From Actinomycetales bacterium (lineage in GTDB: Bacteria; Actinomycetota; Actinomycetes; Actinomycetales; Cellulomonadaceae): a DNA stretch of 64,000 bases. Under the pieces are notes generated by a model. The model was given only the letters and a program-made list of their open reading frames with translations. It did no database searches and was not told where the DNA came from. The stretch is taken from NCBI GenBank assembly GCA_020444245.1, contig JAHLLI010000004.1:186001-250000 (forward strand). The letters run 5' to 3'. The position numbers were made by a program, and so were the translations under genes. This document shows positions 7,209-16,644 of this stretch, piece by piece. Position 1 is the stretch's first letter. Every line of letters begins with the position of its first letter.

Positions 7209-10037
7209 ATGGATTCGCGAGCCTCGACCGAGCCGATCGCCGCTGGTCAGCGGCTGCCCGACGTCGCCAGGTACGCCGGTGGCGTCTCCTCCGACGCCCA
7301 CCACGCGGAGCTTCGAGCGTCGGTGAAGCTGCTCGGGCGGCTCCTCGGCGAAGCCCTCATCCGGCACGAGGGCGAGGACCTCCTGGAGCTCGTCGAGCGG
7401 GTGCGCGGCCTGTCCCGCGACGGCAGGGACGAGGAGCTGCACGACGTCCTGTCGGCCGTCGACGACGCCACGGCCGTGCGGCTGGCCCGCGCGTTCACCG
7501 CCTACTTCCAGCTGGCCAACATCGCCGAGCAGCTCTACCGGTGGCGTGAGCTCGCCGCGGGCGCCGAGGGGCCGCTGGCGACGACCGCGGGCCGGATCGG
7601 CACCGCCCTCCAGGCGGGCGACCTGGGGGAGGACCTGGTCGACGAGGTCCTGGCCAGGCTGGAGTACCGGCCGGTCTTCACCGCTCACCCGACGGAGGCC
7701 AGCCGCCGGTCGGTGCTCGAGCTGCTCCGCAAGATCGCCGACGTGGTGGCCGCGCTCGGCGACCCGGTGCGCTCACCGCAGGAGACGCCGCGGCTCGAAC
7801 GGCGGCTCGCCGAGCTCGTGGACCTGCTGTGGCAGACCGACGAGCTACGGGTGGTCCGGCCCGAGCCGCAGGACGAGGCGAGGACGGCGGTCTACTACCT
7901 GGAGTCGCTCGCTGCCCACGTGGTCCCGGACCTCCTACAGGAGTTCGACCGCACGCTGGCGTCGGTGGGCGTCGAGCTGCCGGTCGGCGCCCGTCCGCTG
8001 CGCTTCGGCAACTGGGCGGGCGGTGACCGCGACGGCAACCCGTTCGTCACCCCTCAGGTCACCCTCACCGTGCTCGGGCTGCTGCACGACCACGGCCTGC
8101 GCACCCTGGTCGCGGCCGCGGACGACCTGCTCACGGAGATGAGCGCCTCGACCCGGGTGGTCTCGGTCGGCGACGAGCTGCTGGCCAGCCTCGAGGCGGA
8201 CGCCGCGGCGCTGCCCAACACGCACGCCCTGGTGCGCCGACTCGACGCCGAGGAGCCGTACCGCCAGAAGCTGTCCTACGTCCGCGTGCGGTTGCAGCGC
8301 ACCCGCGAGCGGAGCGCCCACGGTACAGCCCACGAGCCCGGCCGCGACTACCTCAGGCTGGACGAGCTGCTCGCCGACCTCACCCTGGTGCGCGACTCGA
8401 TGATCGCCGGCGGCGACCGGCTCACGGCCGACGGCGGGATCCTCCGGATGATCCGCACGGCCACGGCGATCGGCTTCGGGCTGGCCACGCTGGACATCCG
8501 CGAGCACAGCCAGCGGCACCACGACGCGCTGGCCGTGCTCTACGACCGGCTCGGCGAGCTGGACACCCCGTATGCCGACCTCGAACGCGCCGACCGGGTT
8601 GCGCTGCTGCGCGCCGAGCTGGGGTCGCGGCGCCCGCTGCTGGGTGGGGCGCGCGTCGAGCTCCCCGAGGCGGCGACCGCGAGCCTGGAGCTGTTCGACG
8701 CGATCGGCGAGGCGCTCGACCGGTTCGGCGACGACGTGATCGAGACCTACATCGTGTCCATGACCCACGACGTGGACGACATCTTCGCCGTGGTCGTGCT
8801 GGCCCGCGAGGCCGGCCTGGTCGACCTCGGGACCGACGAGCGACCCGCGACGGCGCGGATCGGCTTCGCCCCGCTGTTCGAGACCGTCGCCGACCTGGAG
8901 CGGAGCGGTGACTTCGTGGACGCCATGCTCTCCGACCCGGCGTACCGGCGGCTCGTGGCTGCCCGCGGCGACGTGCAGGAGATCATGCTCGGCTACTCCG
9001 ACTCGTCCAAGGACGCCGGCATCGCCGCCTCCCAGTGGCAGATCCACCGCGCCCAGCGGGCGTTGCGTGACGTCGCCGCCCGGCACGGGGTCATGCTGCG
9101 CCTCTTCCACGGCCGCGGTGGGTCCGTCGGTCGAGGTGGCGGCCCGACCGGTGAGGCGATCATGGCCCAGCCCAACGGCAGCCTGGACGGGCCGATCAAG
9201 ATCACCGAGCAGGGCGAGGTGATCTCCGACAAGTACACGCTGCCCGGCCTGGGCCGCTGGAACCTCGAGAACGCCCTCGCGGCGGCGCTGGAGGCGTCGG
9301 TGCTGCACCGGCAGCCGGCCCTCCCGCCGGAGGTGCTCGCCGGATGGGACGAGGCGATGGACCTCGTCGCCTCGGCTGGCAGGTCGGCCTACCGCGAGCT
9401 CGTCGGCGACCCGGCCCTCGTGCCGTTCTTCGTCTCCGCCACGCCGGTGGAGGAGCTGGGCAACATGAACATCGGCTCGCGGCCCTCCAAGCGTCCCGGT
9501 GGCGACGGGGACCTCAGCGACCTGCGCGCGATCCCGTGGGTGTTCGGCTGGACGCAGGCGCGGATCATCCTGCCCGGCTGGTACGGCGTGGGTTCCGGGC
9601 TGGCCGCGGCGCGCGAGACCGGCGGGGGAGACACCCTGGCCGAGATGTACCGCGCGTGGCCCTTCTTCCGGACCTTCGTGTCCAACGTGCAGATGACGCT
9701 GACCAAGACGGACCTGGACCTGGCCGGCCGCTACGTGCGCGAGCTGGTGCCCGCGGACGCCGCGCCGCTCTTCGAGCGGATCCGGGCCGAGCACGCCCGC
9801 ACGGTGGCCGAGGTGCTCGCGGTGACCGGCCAGAGGGAGCTGCTGGAGTCGGCGCCGCTGCTGCGGCGCACGCTCGAGACGCGCGCGGACTACCTGCTGC
9901 CGCTGCACGCCCTGCAGGTCTCGTTGCTGGGGCGCACGCGCGCCCAGCACGATGACGCGGACCGGGACAGCGACCTGCAGCGCGCGTTGCTGCTCACGAT
10001 CAACGGGATCGCCGCGGGGCTGCGCAACACTGGGTGA
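7209..10037 (+). CDS. ppc: Phosphoenolpyruvate carboxylase
   Basis: This 942-residue enzyme carboxylates PEP with bicarbonate to oxaloacetate, refilling the TCA cycle. The family landmarks are all there: FTAHPTEASRRS with the catalytic His, the GNWAGGDRDGNPFV PEP/metal site, LDIREHSQRH, the GYSDSSKDAGI loop, FHGRGGSVGRGGGP with the mobile glycine loop, QGEVISDKY, and a C-terminal RNTG that forms part of the allosteric site. Full length for the family. I placed the start at ATG 7209 rather than the earlier 7173, because a CACACT -10-like hexamer ends 7 nt before it, suggesting a leaderless message. It stands alone between a small membrane protein and an antiporter. Confidence 0.96.
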   Translation: MDSRASTEPIAAGQRLPDVARYAGGVSSDAHHAELRASVKLLGRLLGEALIRHEGEDLLELVERVRGLSRDGRDEELHDVLSAVDDATAVRLARAFTAYFQLANIAEQLYRWRELAAGAEGPLATTAGRIGTALQAGDLGEDLVDEVLARLEYRPVFTAHPTEASRRSVLELLRKIADVVAALGDPVRSPQETPRLERRLAELVDLLWQTDELRVVRPEPQDEARTAVYYLESLAAHVVPDLLQEFDRTLASVGVELPVGARPLRFGNWAGGDRDGNPFVTPQVTLTVLGLLHDHGLRTLVAAADDLLTEMSASTRVVSVGDELLASLEADAAALPNTHALVRRLDAEEPYRQKLSYVRVRLQRTRERSAHGTAHEPGRDYLRLDELLADLTLVRDSMIAGGDRLTADGGILRMIRTATAIGFGLATLDIREHSQRHHDALAVLYDRLGELDTPYADLERADRVALLRAELGSRRPLLGGARVELPEAATASLELFDAIGEALDRFGDDVIETYIVSMTHDVDDIFAVVVLAREAGLVDLGTDERPATARIGFAPLFETVADLERSGDFVDAMLSDPAYRRLVAARGDVQEIMLGYSDSSKDAGIAASQWQIHRAQRALRDVAARHGVMLRLFHGRGGSVGRGGGPTGEAIMAQPNGSLDGPIKITEQGEVISDKYTLPGLGRWNLENALAAALEASVLHRQPALPPEVLAGWDEAMDLVASAGRSAYRELVGDPALVPFFVSATPVEELGNMNIGSRPSKRPGGDGDLSDLRAIPWVFGWTQARIILPGWYGVGSGLAAARETGGGDTLAEMYRAWPFFRTFVSNVQMTLTKTDLDLAGRYVRELVPADAAPLFERIRAEHARTVAEVLAVTGQRELLESAPLLRRTLETRADYLLPLHALQVSLLGRTRAQHDDADRDSDLQRALLLTINGIAAGLRNTG

Positions 10038-10080
10038 GGGCCGCAGACACGAGGCCCGACAATGGTGCCGGAGGTGACCC

Positions 10081-11694
10081 GTGGAGACGGCAGCGCTGTA
10101 CCTGGCGGCCGCGGTCGCGGGTGGCCTGGTCGCCAAGCTCGTGCGTCTGCCACCCTTGGTGGGCTTTCTCGGGGCGGGATTCGCACTGGGTGCCTTGGAT
10201 GTCCCGGAGCCGGCCAACCTGGACACCATCGCCGAGCTCGGCGTTGCCCTCCTGCTCTTCGCCATCGGCCTCAAGCTGGATGCCCGCATCCTTCTGCGAC
10301 GCGAGGTCTGGTTCACGACGGTTGCCCATCTGGCCGTGTCGGTCGCCCTCGCGCTCGGTTTCCTCGGAGTCATGGCGGTGGCGGGGTCGGCCTTCGTCGC
10401 ACAGGAGTCGATGGCCGGTCTCGCACTGGTGGGTTTCGCGTTGGCCTTCTCCTCGACCGTGTTCGTGGTCAAGGTGCTCGAGGACCGGTCGGACACCCGG
10501 AGCCTGTACGGCCGCATCGCGGTCGGAATCCTCGTGGTCCAGGACCTTGCCGCGATCGTGTTCATGAGCCTGGTCGGTGGCCGGGCGCCGAGCCCGTGGG
10601 CGCTCCTCCTGCTGCTCCTGGTGCCCGGGTCGTGGTTGCTCTTCCGTCTGTGGGATCTGGTCGGTCACGGAGAGATGCAGGCGCTGTTCGGGGTGCTGGC
10701 GGCCATCGGCCTGGGGTACGCGGCCTTCGAGGCCGTCGGCATCCAGGGTGACGTGGGCGCGCTCGTGGTCGGCGCACTGCTCGCGCGACATCCGCAGGCG
10801 GGCGAGCTGTCGCGCTCCTTGACGACGTTCAAGGACCTCATGCTCGTGGCGTTCTTCCTGCAGATCGGTCTGCACGGCGCCGCCACGCTCGGCATGCTCG
10901 GTACCGCCCTGCTCCTGCTGGTGCTCCTCCCGTTCCAGGTCGCGGTCTACGCAGGGCTGCTGTGGTTCATGCGTCTGCGTCGACGCACCGCGTTCCTCGC
11001 CGGCCTCGTGCTGGGGAACTTCTCCGAGTTCGGCATCATCGTCGCTTCGGTCGGCGCCGACGGCGGGCTGCTCAGCGACGACTGGGTGGTGATCATTGCG
11101 ATCGCAGTCGCCCTGAGCTTCGGCCTGTCCGCGCTGGTCAACCGGCGCGGGGTGGAGCTGGCGACCCGCCTGGTGCCGCTCCTGCCCCACCAGGGCAACG
11201 CCCGGCTCCATCCAGAGGATCGCCTGGTGGACATCGGGGAGGCGGACGCGGTCGTGCTCGGGCTGGGCCGGGTCGGGGCGGCGACCTACGAGCGTCTGAG
11301 GGACGAATACGGGCTGCGCGTCGTCGGCGTCGAGCACGACGAGGCCCGGATCGGCGACCTTGCCGCACGCGGCTTCGAGGTGTTCCGGGCGGACGCGACC
11401 GACCTTCAGTTCTGGAACCGGGTGGAGCGCGCCGGGAGCGTCCGCGTGGCTGTGCTTGCGATGCCCTTCCACAACGCGAACCTCATCGCTCTCGCGAGGC
11501 TGCACGCGGCGGGCTTCACGGGACGGGTCGCCGCGATCGCCAGGTACGACGACGACGTCGCCGAGCTACGCCGGCATGGCGCGCAGGCGGTCTTCCACCT
11601 GTACGGGTCTGCCGGTGCGGCTCTCGCCGACCACGCCGTCGAGGAGCTAGGTGACCCGCCTGCGCCTGAACGGCAGACGACCCCGGACGAGTGA
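10081..11694 (+). CDS. CPA2-family monovalent cation:proton antiporter with TrkA-N domain
   Basis: The 537-residue protein has a 10-12 segment Na+/H+ exchanger-type membrane domain (about residues 1-370), with ELGVALLLFAIGLKLD and FALAFSSTVFVVKVLED characteristic of KefB/CPA2 antiporters. A cytoplasmic Rossmann domain follows (about 390-510), with the nucleotide-binding loop VVLGLGRVGAATYERLRDE and an acidic residue after the second strand (GVEHDE). Such proteins export K+ or Na+ in exchange for protons, gated by nucleotide or glutathione binding. The GTG start has a strong GGAGGTG site. It is separated from ppc by 43 bp and may be cotranscribed. Confidence 0.9.
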   Translation: METAALYLAAAVAGGLVAKLVRLPPLVGFLGAGFALGALDVPEPANLDTIAELGVALLLFAIGLKLDARILLRREVWFTTVAHLAVSVALALGFLGVMAVAGSAFVAQESMAGLALVGFALAFSSTVFVVKVLEDRSDTRSLYGRIAVGILVVQDLAAIVFMSLVGGRAPSPWALLLLLLVPGSWLLFRLWDLVGHGEMQALFGVLAAIGLGYAAFEAVGIQGDVGALVVGALLARHPQAGELSRSLTTFKDLMLVAFFLQIGLHGAATLGMLGTALLLLVLLPFQVAVYAGLLWFMRLRRRTAFLAGLVLGNFSEFGIIVASVGADGGLLSDDWVVIIAIAVALSFGLSALVNRRGVELATRLVPLLPHQGNARLHPEDRLVDIGEADAVVLGLGRVGAATYERLRDEYGLRVVGVEHDEARIGDLAARGFEVFRADATDLQFWNRVERAGSVRVAVLAMPFHNANLIALARLHAAGFTGRVAAIARYDDDVAELRRHGAQAVFHLYGSAGAALADHAVEELGDPPAPERQTTPDE

Positions 11695-11787
11695 GAGCGT
11701 CGCGCGACGAAGCGCACAGGGTCGCTTGGCACTCGAGGGGCGGGTGGGACGCCGTCGGGCGGTCGAGACTCGCGGCGGCTGGGCAGG

Positions 11788-11880
11788 ATGCGGGCGCAGC
11801 GCGGGCAGGTGCTGGCAGCGGTCCGTCAACACGGCGCCCACCGCGTGCGGGTTCGCCTCGCCCGTCATCGACTGTCGGCC
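11788..11880 (+). pseudogene. Possible remnant of a MntA-type nucleotidyltransferase
   Basis: The + strand translates to RAQRGQVLAAVRQHGAHRVRV, which lines up with the segment LRAHRDQILKAVQRNGGSNV of the intact protein encoded at 16682. Just after it the DNA resembles the codons for the GSVARG motif, but with several small deletions, and then the resemblance stops. The surrounding 11695-12012 holds no intact gene. The match is short, so this is tentative. Confidence 0.35.
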
Positions 11881-12012
11881 GGGCCGCTTGGGGTCGCGAG
11901 AGGCTGGGCCATCCTGGTCGGCGATCGGCGCCCTGGTTGGTGCAACCCGAGAGGCGGCCAGGCAGCGCTGCGGCCGCGGGCCTAGATTGGCCGTGGGACG
12001 GGAGTGAGGTCC

Positions 12013-12270
12013 GTGATTCCGAGCATGATCGTCTTCGGGCTCGTCTTCGGACGCTGGTGGCGCTTCGCACTCGTGCTCTCTGCGGTGATCTGGGCCGTGC
12101 TGCTGGTCGCCGGCGGCGTGATGGGCTTCGAGCTGGGCCTGCTGGTTGCGGCCCTGCTGGCCGCGGCGAACGCCGCGATCGGCGTCCTCGCGCATCAGGC
12201 AGTGCTCCGGGCCTATCGGTGGCTCCGCCACCGGCGGCCTCGCCGAGGCGGGGCCAGCGCGGCGGCCTGA
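12013..12270 (+). CDS. Small membrane protein, paralogue of the one at 6891
   Basis: An 85-residue protein with two hydrophobic stretches and an Arg-rich end, about two-thirds identical to the product at 6891; both share MIVFGLVFGRWWR, VMG.ELGL and YRWLR. I chose the GTG at 12013 because the paralogue starts at the same residue; an in-frame GTG at 12004 is also possible. A TAGATT hexamer at 11983-11988 and GGGAG before the start mirror the other copy's 5' region. Function unknown. The pair brackets ppc and the antiporter, which suggests an old local duplication. Confidence 0.65.
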   Translation: MIPSMIVFGLVFGRWWRFALVLSAVIWAVLLVAGGVMGFELGLLVAALLAAANAAIGVLAHQAVLRAYRWLRHRRPRRGGASAAA

Positions 12271-12309
12271 ACCGGTCGCGGCCCGGTCGCCCTGGACTAC
12301 GTGGCGGAC

Positions 12310-12602
12310 CCCACGGCGGTGCGTCGTTGAAGACGGCGACTTCGCCGTAGCTGTTGTCGACGCAGCGCTGCGCGAGCTGGGCGGCCTCCGCGCCGAGGAC
12401 CTGCTCGACGTCCGCGAGGTAGAGGCAGTCACCCTCCAGCACCAGCCTTCCCCGGACCAGCGCATCCATGCCGCCGCGCGCCGACGGCTCCGTGTATCGC
12501 ATCACTGGTCCATCCAGCGGGCCAGCGCGGGGCCACCGCCGAACGCGGCGCAGCGCTGAGCGCGAGGAACAGCGGGAGAACCACGAGACGGGCCGACTTC
12601 AC
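12310..12602 (-). pseudogene. Frameshifted lipoprotein gene
   Basis: Reading leftwards from a GTG at 12602 there is a good lipoprotein signal, VKSARLVVLPLFLALSA. The lipobox cysteine and what follows (CAAFGGGPALARWMD) are only in the next frame. That frame hits a stop at once, and the rest (GGMDALVRGRLVLEGDCLYL...QRCVDNSYGEVAVF) continues in the third frame. The pieces make sense only as one small secreted lipoprotein broken by at least two indels. No function is assigned. Confidence 0.5.
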
Positions 12603-12616
12603 GCGGCCCGACCTAG

Positions 12617-13414
12617 CTCGCGTCACGCGTCGACTGGCTCCGACTCATGGTCGAACAGTCCGAAGACGGGATCACCCTCGAGACGATCCTGGCGGCCCAC
12701 CGGCCGACGTTCGTCGACGACTCGTACGAGGCCAGTACGCGGGACCCGTCCGTGGCGTGCAGAACTGGATCGGCGGGTCGGACCGCTCAACGCTGAGAGC
12801 CGCACGCGTGCCCCCGCACCCCGACCGGGTCGGCGAGCTCATGGACGACCTCGACCCCGTCGCCCAGGCGACGATCGCGCACGCCCAGTTCGAGTCGACC
12901 CACCCGTTCACCGGCGGCAACGGGCGCGTGGGCAGTGCCCTGATCAACGGGATCTCGCGACGGCGGGCGCTCATCACCGGTGTCGCAGTGCCGATCGCCT
13001 CGGCCCATGGTCTCCGACCGAGACCACTGCTTCGACCTCGCCTGCGGGCACCGGACCCGGGATGTGACCGCTACCTGGCCGGGGCGGCGAGCACGGCATC
13101 ACGCGAGGCCCAGGTCTCCGCGGCGAACATCTTCGCGCTGCCCGACGTGTGGCGGGACAAGGTGAAGGCACGCGCCGGGTCTGCGGCCGCCGAGCTGCTC
13201 ACCCTCCTGTCTTCGCCCCCGATCGTCGATGCGGACGACGTCAAGCGGCTCAGCGGAGCATCCACAACCGGGGCCTACCGTGCGATCACCGGCTCGTCGA
13301 CGCCAGCGTCCTCAGACCCATCACCAGTCCAAGCGGGACATGACCTGGGCCGCCGGTGACGTCCTCGACGGGGCCGACGGCCTCGTCTCGCGGCTGCGAC
13401 TCGCCGGTGCCTGA
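12617..13414 (+). pseudogene. Frameshifted Fic-family gene
   Basis: Pieces of a Fic protein occur in order but in changing frames: MVEQSEDGITLETILAAHRP, then (new frame) VQNWIGGSDRSTLRAA, VPPHPDRVGELMDDL and the core HPFTGGNGRVGSALIN, then (another frame) MVSDRDHCFDL, back to YLAGAASTASREAQVSAANI, and finally SKRDMTWAAGDVLDGADGL to the stop at 13414. Fic enzymes transfer AMP or other nucleotides to proteins through HxFx(D/E)GNGR. Here the acidic residue is Gly, and at least three indels disrupt the frame. The N-terminal part of the usual protein is missing, with a stop in frame at 12614. It is clearly dead. Confidence 0.8.
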
Positions 13415-13638
13415 GGCTGACCACCGCCTGTTGCCCAGCGCCTGCGGCGACCCTCGACCAGCTGACGATGCCGACGTCGGCGTGCTCGCCGGCTACATCT
13501 TCACCGTGTGTTCAGGGGCACGTCGCTGGCGTGCGCGCCCGCCGCGATGATAGAAGTGTCTAGCGGTCTTGACCCGAGTCAGCGTGCAAGATGACAACGG
13601 GCAGACCGTTGCCAACTCAACAACGCAGGGGGAACAAG

Positions 13639-14391
13639 ATGCTGGCTACGCACGCTCTCAAGCGCCGCGTTGGCGCGATCTCGGCCGCGAGTGTCATCGC
13701 ACTCGCGGTGGCGGCAGCACCGGCCGCAACCGCCGCGGAGACCACCGCAGGCGCCGACGACATCACAGCGGTCGTCGCGGTCAACGGCATGTACTACGCC
13801 AAGAGCGAGGGGACGCTGCACTCGGCGGCGTCGGGCAAGTCGGTCGCGTCGGTGGCGGCAGCCGCCGACCTGCCGGATGACAACATCGTGTTCGAGGTCA
13901 CCGCGCCAGAGGACCAGATCGACGCACTCATCGATGCCAAGATCGCCGAAGCCCAGGCGCAGATCGAGGCCGACACCGCGACGTCGCCCACGGGGGGCGT
14001 TACCCCGATGGCGGGGGGCCAGAACTTCGTCTTCGGCGACTGCGGGTCGTCCTACGTGATTCTCAGGACGACCAGCTCTCAGACCCAGGGGCAGGCCTAC
14101 GTGGAGGCGGGGTTCTACCTGAAGGGCGTGACGTCCACCGGGGCGTACAACACCGACACACTCGTATACAGCAACGCGGCGGCCGACCTGTGGACCGGAC
14201 ACCTGAAGGACAAGGGCAACCTCGCAGGCAAGACCGAGTGGTCCAAGGGAACGCGGTTCGACCTCCCCAAGACCCAGGACTACGGCGCGCACTTCTACAT
14301 CGGCACGGTCCAGGTGGTCATGAATGGCCAGGCGACCGTGTGCAACACCCTGGGCCCGCGGGTCGACAACGTCCGCATCACGGTGAGATGA
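13639..14391 (+). CDS. Secreted protein of unknown function
   Basis: A 250-residue protein with a clear signal peptide (KRR, then a hydrophobic stretch ending APAATAAE). After a predicted helical, Ala/Asp-rich stretch (about 45-120) and a short Thr/Gly linker comes a domain with two cysteines (FGDCGSS and TVCNTLG), probably a disulfide, with many Tyr, Thr and Gly residues as in small beta-rich secreted domains. The ATG at 13639 has a strong GGGGGAA site, which decides it over an earlier ATG at 13591. I recognise no family. It sits in the decayed accessory zone but is itself intact. Confidence 0.7.
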   Translation: MLATHALKRRVGAISAASVIALAVAAAPAATAAETTAGADDITAVVAVNGMYYAKSEGTLHSAASGKSVASVAAAADLPDDNIVFEVTAPEDQIDALIDAKIAEAQAQIEADTATSPTGGVTPMAGGQNFVFGDCGSSYVILRTTSSQTQGQAYVEAGFYLKGVTSTGAYNTDTLVYSNAAADLWTGHLKDKGNLAGKTEWSKGTRFDLPKTQDYGAHFYIGTVQVVMNGQATVCNTLGPRVDNVRITVR

Positions 14392-14445
14392 GCCGAGTCC
14401 CGCTACCGACCGCGTCCGCCATGTGCGGCATCCCAGGGAGGCGCG

Positions 14446-14997
14446 ATGCATAGCGGACCCGGCCCGCAGACGTCGGCGCGAACTGGCACACGTTGGACCA
14501 TCGCCCTGTACATCCGTGACGCGCTGGGGCTGCCGTTCTCGCCCGACATGCCTCGTCTGGCGCCAGCGATCCGCCAGAATGCGAACGAGGAAGCGGACCC
14601 ACCGGTCACGGAGAGCGGGTGGGCCGAGTGGCTCGACCGGCTGGTCGAGGGGACACCCGGCTCGCTCCTGCGGCCGGATCACGATCCTGGTCTCCTGACC
14701 TGGTACGACCGTCTGGAGCTCGAGGCGCGCGACTGGGAAGGGCGGGCAGCGCAACCCGGGCGGTACGAGTCCTCGCTGGTGCCGAGACTGCTCCGCGAGG
14801 CCAAGAGCAGTGGCGTGCAGGGCATGGTGCACGAGACCGAGTTCGTCCCGGTGGAAGGGCGCTGGCACCTGTCCCTGCGCCCGGACCTACTGCTCGTCAG
14901 CGTCGCGACGTGGAACGACGCCGAGGAGATGGACCGCATTCTGGAACCGTTGATCCGGAGCGCTCTGGGACTCTCGCGGCCATCCTCGGGCGACTGA
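14446..14997 (+). CDS. Hypothetical protein
   Basis: A 183-residue, mostly soluble protein, rich in Trp, Arg and acidic residues, with no signal peptide or membrane segment and no recognised domain. The ATG has GGGAGG seven bases upstream, a good site. It begins 54 bp after the secreted-protein gene and could share its transcript. Composition and codon use look like a normal gene of this genome. Confidence 0.6.
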   Translation: MHSGPGPQTSARTGTRWTIALYIRDALGLPFSPDMPRLAPAIRQNANEEADPPVTESGWAEWLDRLVEGTPGSLLRPDHDPGLLTWYDRLELEARDWEGRAAQPGRYESSLVPRLLREAKSSGVQGMVHETEFVPVEGRWHLSLRPDLLLVSVATWNDAEEMDRILEPLIRSALGLSRPSSGD

Positions 14998-15847
14998 GGC
15001 GGGTTGCGGCAGCATCGAGTAGGCGAGCGCGGTGGGAGCCCGTGTGGCGAACCACCGCGCCCGCTCACTCGGCTCTGCTCCGCTGACGTGGCCTGCGGGC
15101 CGCTGTGCGGCATCGGACGACCCGGGCGACGACGGGCGGGATGGCCCCGACGAGGTTGGTCCTGCCGTTCAGCGCGGCTGTCAAGGCTCGCGAGTGGCCC
15201 GTCCCAGTCGGCCAGCGTTAACCAGGGCAGGCGGCCAACCGGAAGCTGCGCCCGCCGCGGCGCCCAGCGGTCGTGGAAGGCCTTGCCGAGGACTTGCGTG
15301 AGGGATAGGAGGTCCGCGAAAGGACCACCGGCCGGCACGCAGTTCGAGCAGCGATGCGCCGAGACCGAAGGCGGGGCCAGCATCTGCGCGGTGCACCGAT
15401 CGATGAGCGCAACGTGCCACGCTGGCTCGTCAATGGTCGACCTCCACATCCACGAGATGCGAGGCGCCGTCACCGGGCCTGTCGGCCCCCGCCCGATCAC
15501 GCGTCACCCTCGCACGCCTCCAACGCACCACCGCAGAGCCAGGTTGCCTCCGGGAGCCGGACCCCTCGACAGGATCATCGGGCATCGCGCTGCAGCTGGG
15601 TATCTGGACCTCTACGCGGCGGCGCGCATGTGTGCACAGCCTTGGGCCTCGGAGTTGGCCCCGAGCGACCGTGGACTAGGCACCCGCCGACGGGTCCCCG
15701 GTGGCCGACGTCCCGACGCGGCGCGCGCCGGGTTCCGGATTGACCGCGGCCGCGCGTCGAGTCTGAAGTACGGCCTCCGACCAGAGGCGCGGCGCGTATC
15801 TTCCCGGACAGGGCCACGCGCGGCCCGCGACGTGTGGGGTGGGGGCG
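14998..15847. other. Long stretch without an intact gene
   Basis: About 850 bp between two unknown genes. Apart from the possible gene remnant at about 15105-15350 (minus strand) I see no coding pattern, RNA or repeat. The right end presumably holds the promoter of the gene at 15848. Confidence 0.4.
15105..15350 (-). pseudogene. Possible frameshifted gene remnant
   Basis: Read leftwards, one frame gives FADLLSLTQVLGKAFHDRW and LPWLTLADWDGPLASL. A neighbouring frame then continues plausibly as TAALNGRTNLVGAIPPVVAR. Both halves look like real protein, unlike the Arg/Pro-rich noise of other frames, and they join at a single frameshift near 15190. I do not recognise the family. Confidence 0.35.
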
Positions 15848-16564
15848 ATGCGCAGTCTGCGCGGGTGGCTGGTCGTCGCCGCAGCGGTGGTCGCGGTCGG
15901 TGTGCTTGCCGAGCCTGCCGTGGGCGCGACTGAGCCGGACCCAGACGAGGTGGCGGCCGATGCAGTCCTGCAGGCGGACGGCGTCGCGTGGCTGGCTCAG
16001 ACGATCGATTCGGAGAACCCCGACTCCGTCACCGGCTCGCTCGGTATCGGGGCGGCACACGCGGTGCACTGTTTCTCGGACGCGTACGTCCGTGGCGACG
16101 CGACCGCCCCGGTTCTGGGTGAGACGGTGGAGTGGGTCGCGGTGTGGACCCGGTCGGGGACCCCGGCGGGCCTGATCAGGGTGTGGCGGCCCTCGGACCG
16201 CATGGAGCTCGCCGGTGTGGACTGGGACGAGGTCACGGCCGGAGCGGTCGCTGCCTGGGACGGCTCGGGTGCTCTGGTCGAGGAGCCGTGGCGAGCGCGC
16301 TGGTTCGTGCTCGAGGGCACGACCTTGAGCACGCTCTCCGGGCCCAGCTACAGCGACAGCGTCCTGGCTGCGTCCTACGACACCCGCACGTATGCGGCCG
16401 ATGTCGCCGCGTACCTGGAAGCGTCCCAGGACATGCCCGGGGTGTGGCTCGGACCGGTCTACCTAGGCCCTCCCGGCGTTGTGATCACGATCGTGGCGAT
16501 CGCGCTGATGCTCCTGGCCGGTGTGGCTATAGCGGTGTCACTGGCGCGCCGACGCACGGCCTGA
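15848..16564 (+). CDS. Secreted, C-terminally anchored protein of unknown function
   Basis: A 238-residue protein with an N-terminal signal (RSLRGWLVVAAAVVAVGVLAEPAVGA), an extracellular domain of about 165 residues rich in Trp, Asp and Thr, and one C-terminal membrane helix (VVITIVAIALMLLAGVAIAVSLA) followed by RRR. This is a type I surface-anchored layout. The ATG at 15848 follows a G-rich stretch that can serve as a ribosome site; a GTG at 15839 is the alternative. No family recognised. Confidence 0.65.
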   Translation: MRSLRGWLVVAAAVVAVGVLAEPAVGATEPDPDEVAADAVLQADGVAWLAQTIDSENPDSVTGSLGIGAAHAVHCFSDAYVRGDATAPVLGETVEWVAVWTRSGTPAGLIRVWRPSDRMELAGVDWDEVTAGAVAAWDGSGALVEEPWRARWFVLEGTTLSTLSGPSYSDSVLAASYDTRTYAADVAAYLEASQDMPGVWLGPVYLGPPGVVITIVAIALMLLAGVAIAVSLARRRTA

Positions 16565-16644
16565 GCCGGCTACCCACGCCGCAGGGGTTCCGCCCCACGG
16601 GCGCCGGGTCGAGTTCGATCGTCGCCAGTCGAGTAGCGGGGAGA

